A DNA stretch of 64,000 bases from Chelydra serpentina (taxonomy: Eukaryota; Chordata; Testudines; Chelydridae), in contig JBAIAC010000033.1 in NCBI GenBank assembly GCA_037349315.1, positions 15,828,001 through 15,892,000 on the forward strand. The letters run 5' to 3'. The notes beneath the pieces were generated by a model. That model was given only the letters and a program-made list of their open reading frames with translations, did no database searches and was not told the DNA's origin. Of the stretch, positions 60,801 through 64,000 are shown piece after piece (within the stretch, counting starts at the first letter, position 1; each line of letters starts with the position of its first letter). A program made the translations under genes and the position numbers.

Positions 60801-63240
60801 TTTTATTGTACTGCACGTGCCAGTGGGAGTACCATAACAGAAGGGTGTGACAAATGCAGTTAACACAAAATCCATATTAATGTTGTCAAATTCCCTTGAT
60901 GTATTTAAACAGATTTTAATTATTTTCAACGTCAAAAGGCCTGAAATATATAGCTTAATAGTTCTTCAAAGAAAGCTTTAGTTAATGTGTGAATGTAAAA
61001 CCTCTAATAAAAATGAAACTTTTATATTGGCCTTAGTCATTGACATAGGGTATTCATCAAGTCAGCAATTTGTGTGGCAAAGTGCCATTTGAATAGTGTA
61101 TTGTTAGAATACTTATGGTCCACTTGACAAGGGCTCTTGCTGTAAATAGTGCAATTTGACTCCAGCTGTTAAAGAGTGGCTTTGACAGCAGCCAAATAGA
61201 ATGGAGATGCTTTACTGCACCGCAGAAAAATCAATATTGGGCTCTTGTTCATAGTAACCTGCTTTTTTCTTTTCTGCAGATTTATACAAGACTATCTAGA
61301 GTTTATGGGTGGAAGTTTAAATATTATTTTAAAAGTGGCTTTAGTTTCAGATTAAAACTGGCAATAAAAGATACAAGTGTAGAGTTTTAGTATACAATTA
61401 GGTAGTGTTTCTAACACTGGTACATATTTAATCACTATTATACAGTAATTCCATATTATTTGGTCTCTCCTGCTTATATAAATGGATATTAGGATGTCGA
61501 TACATAAGTTACTCAACTATTCTTTCAATAAAATGATCCTTCATTTCAACTTCTATTTTGTTATCTACTACCCCCAGGATTCTTCTTGTCAATTCTCCTA
61601 TCGTACCTTTTAATATAGATTTCTTTGTTGTGGTGCCCATGGCAACACCATAGATGTTGACAATATGTAGTGCCATTGCAGATTTTCCTAAAGCAGACTC
61701 TTGCTGGTGCTGAACAGTTTTCTAGCAGTATTCAGTGAGACAAGGTTGCTATGATACCTGACTGGTAGCAATAGGTATTGAATCTCTAGTCTTAATTACA
61801 GTAGACTCACCACAGAAGACCTCTCATTTATTGTGTTTTTGAACTTTTGTTATGCTTTTAAATCACAGTTATTATTTAAAATGTGCAACTGTGTGAAAAG
61901 CTTGAAAAAAAATTAAAATATATATTTCATTGTTTCATAAGAAACGTGAGGTTCCTACGAAATGTTCTCTTGCTGTTTCAGGAACCATTACTGTTAGAGC
62001 CTCAACTGCAGTTTAATTAATGTGATAATGCAACTGTCTTGACAATTTACTGGTCTTTTCACTTATTTAAGTAGCTGTGATTAGAACGTCTCATAGACAA
62101 ACATAATGAGGAAGACAAGTTAGCTTTGAAAAGTTTGAAAAATTAAACCAAATTAATCCTTGGTGTAATTGTAGGCATTGGTTCATTGAGTTAGGGATAA
62201 ACTGACCCATTTTAGGTAATTTAAGATTAACTTGTGCATTTCTATGGATATAATAGTGACACAAAGCTGCAGAGAGAAATGTACTTATAGATACGCGCGT
62301 GTGCACTTGTGCACACACACATATATAAACATTTTGAACATGTTTAGTGCTTTATATGTTTCACTTAACAAAGATTTCTGAAAAAATGTTGATCTTCCAT
62401 TGCTGACAAGGCATGAAACGTTGAATAAGCATTACAAAGAGTCCAGTGAAAATATCTAAATGTCCTTTACTAACATAATTTTACTTAGTGACCATTAGAG
62501 TTTATTCTGGGTCTATACTATTATTGTAATAATCACAACTAGAGGTGCTAAGTAACAACCATTGTACTTTTTGGGAAAGAAGCCTTTAGATGCTATAAAT
62601 TGACATAATTAATATAGTTTGTTCCTGAGGAGACTTTTCTTTAATACATTTCTGTATTAATTTGTGCATGCTGCCTTAAAGATCTACAACACTATAATTT
62701 ATGTTCCTAGATAGAAATCTCCTGCAATGGAGTGGTATTTTCACTAGGGGAGCCAAAGTTTGCTTTTCTTATATTTGTGCAAAATTAAAAAGGGACAGAT
62801 ATTCCACAAACTATAGAATTAATGCGTAATCATGGCAACAAAATTGTTATCACCTGCAGTTGCTTTTATTGTGACTACACTTATACTGTGACTGCACACA
62901 CAAAAACAGTTCAGAGTATAGAAGAATATTAGATAATTATTTGTTACAATTATCTAATAGATAATGTCGTGATAACATTCTGAACTGGTAGCTAGAAATA
63001 ACATTGTTTTGTTAAAGGTTACTGATGAGTACCAGTGAAACTTACTATTTTTCATTAGGATAGTAAACACCAAGGTACATTTCAAGCAGCAAGAAACAGG
63101 AATGGCAAGAAAAAACATTTTGAGCTAGCTGGAAACTCCTGTTATTTAATTTCTACCTCTTATATTTGGAGAATAGCAGTGTGATGGTGTGTACCTGATC
63201 TTTGCGGCTCCCTACAGGAGGCCTTGCGGTCCTCCTACAC
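57838..63240. other. Next WDR72 intron, mostly featureless
   Basis: A G-run sits at about 57995-58015 and a short palindromic fragment at 60054-60125. No WDR72 exon was recognised here although the gene should continue beyond the window. Confidence 0.55.
60054..60125. repeat. Short palindromic repeat fragment
   Basis: GGTGAAATCCTGATCCCATTGAAGTCAGTGGGAG followed by its partial inverse GACTTCAATGGAGCAAGGAC. Similar CATTGAAGTCA centres lie at about 13494-13566 and 39040-39110. Confidence 0.35.
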
Positions 63241-63885
63241 CAGGGGTGGGCAAATTTTTTGGCCTGAGGGCTACATCAGGAAATAGAAATTGTATGGCGG
63301 GCCATGAATGCTCACAAAATTTGGGCTGGGGTGCGGGAGGGGGTGAGGGCTCTGGCTGGGGGGTGCGGGCTCTGGGGTGGGGCTGGGGATGAGGAGTTTG
63401 GGGTGTAGGAGGGTGCTCTGGGCTGGGACTGAGGGGTTCGGAGGGGTATCAGGGCTGGGGCAGGGGGGTGGGAAGGGGTGCAGGTTACTGCTGGGGGTGC
63501 AGGCTCTGGGGTGGGACTGGGAATGAGAGGCTTGGGGTGCAGGAGTGTGCTCCATGCTGGGATCGAGGAGTATGGAGAGCAGGAGGGGGATCAGGGCTGG
63601 GGCAGGGGGTTGGGGCATGGGGAGAGGCTTGGGGTGCAGGCTCTGAGCGGCGCGTACCTCAAGCAACTCCTGGAAGCAGTGGCAGGTCCCTTCTCCAGCT
63701 CCTAGGCATGGAGCAGCCCACGACCCTCAGAGCAGGGCTGAGCTGCAGCTTCCGGGAGCTGCGTAGTACGGCCCCCAACCCGGCACCCCGGCTGGAGCGT
63801 CGGAGCAGGGCCGAGCTGCGTGGTGTGGCACCCCAATGGGAGCTCGCAGGCCGGCTTAAAATGGGCTGTAGTTTGCCCATCACTG
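63241..63885. mobile_element. G-rich hAT-type non-autonomous element
   Basis: Ends CAGGGGTGGGCAAATTTTTT and GTAGTTTGCCCATCACTG are inverted; flanks TCCTACAC (63233-63240) and TACTACAC (63886-63893) match at 7 of 8. The interior holds two diverged ~140-bp tandem units (about 63360-63633) rich in CTCTGGGGTGGG and TGGGGCAGGGGG. No transposase is present. Confidence 0.8.
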
Positions 63886-64000
63886 TACTACACACTGTCC
63901 CAGGAAGAGGCATTGTAGGAGGAAGGGAACAGTGAAGGTGGGTTCTCCAGGCCTACCTAGAGAGGCTTCACTGGAGCAGGTATCTTGGGAATCACAGAGA

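Noticed and set aside
63271..63935. Proline- or glycine-rich frames up to 155 aa
   Set aside because: Low-complexity translations of a G-rich tandem repeat inside a transposable element.
57838..64000. Further WDR72 exons
   Set aside because: No AG-open frame-GT segment with family-like sequence was found; AG/GT pairs near 63060-63080 give no recognisable peptide.

Overview
The window looks like nuclear DNA of a cryptodiran (hidden-necked) turtle. Three things point there: tRNA-headed SINEs with a CR1-type 3' tail of the tortoise Pol III/SINE kind (25403-25577 and 38566-38748 on +, 421-606 on -), several CR1 LINE ends, and DIRS and Penelope-like retroelements alongside many hAT-type miniature elements. 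This rests on recognition of the families; no search was run. Apart from mobile elements, no base belongs to any gene other than the one below.

The only host gene is WDR72 (WD repeat domain 72), running left to right. Eleven internal coding exons lie at 4868-4946, 7976-8150, 8893-8969, 11436-11555, 12604-12749, 13105-13201, 16226-16367, 16894-17139, 19629-19849, 21507-21702 and 57632-57837. All have GT-AG borders and their phases join without a frameshift or stop, giving about 568 codons, roughly the N-terminal half with the beta-propeller blades. The first exons lie left of the window and the C-terminal exons to the right. The gene looks functional although turtles are toothless and WDR72 is best known for enamel maturation.

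Layout. 1-4867: upstream intron with an antisense SINE, an LTR-like repeat, and a hAT-type miniature element nested in a palindromic one. 4868-21702: ten exons in short introns; these introns hold an unusual 7SL RNA-headed, CR1-tailed retrocopy with 12-bp target duplications (14199-14531), a 55-bp perfect inverted repeat (18045-18177) and several miniature elements. 21703-57631: a single intron of about 36 kb that has taken up nearly all the large elements: a Penelope-like element with GIY-YIG domain (29945-31258), a CR1 split by a near-palindromic hAT-type element (34717-35498), a 1-kb Tigger-like element (36037-37036), an antisense cut-and-paste transposon with an intact 556-codon transposase-like gene (43095-45620), a broken DIRS-type element (47607-51600) and an LTR-like repeat (52031-53174). 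57838-64000: next intron, ending with a 645-bp G-rich hAT-type element.

Most notable are the 7SL/CR1 chimera and the intact transposase-like gene. Just upstream of the latter's start codon lie four exact copies of a 10-mer containing the amino-acid response element core ATTGCATCA, the site bound by ATF4-C/EBP dimers in stress genes.
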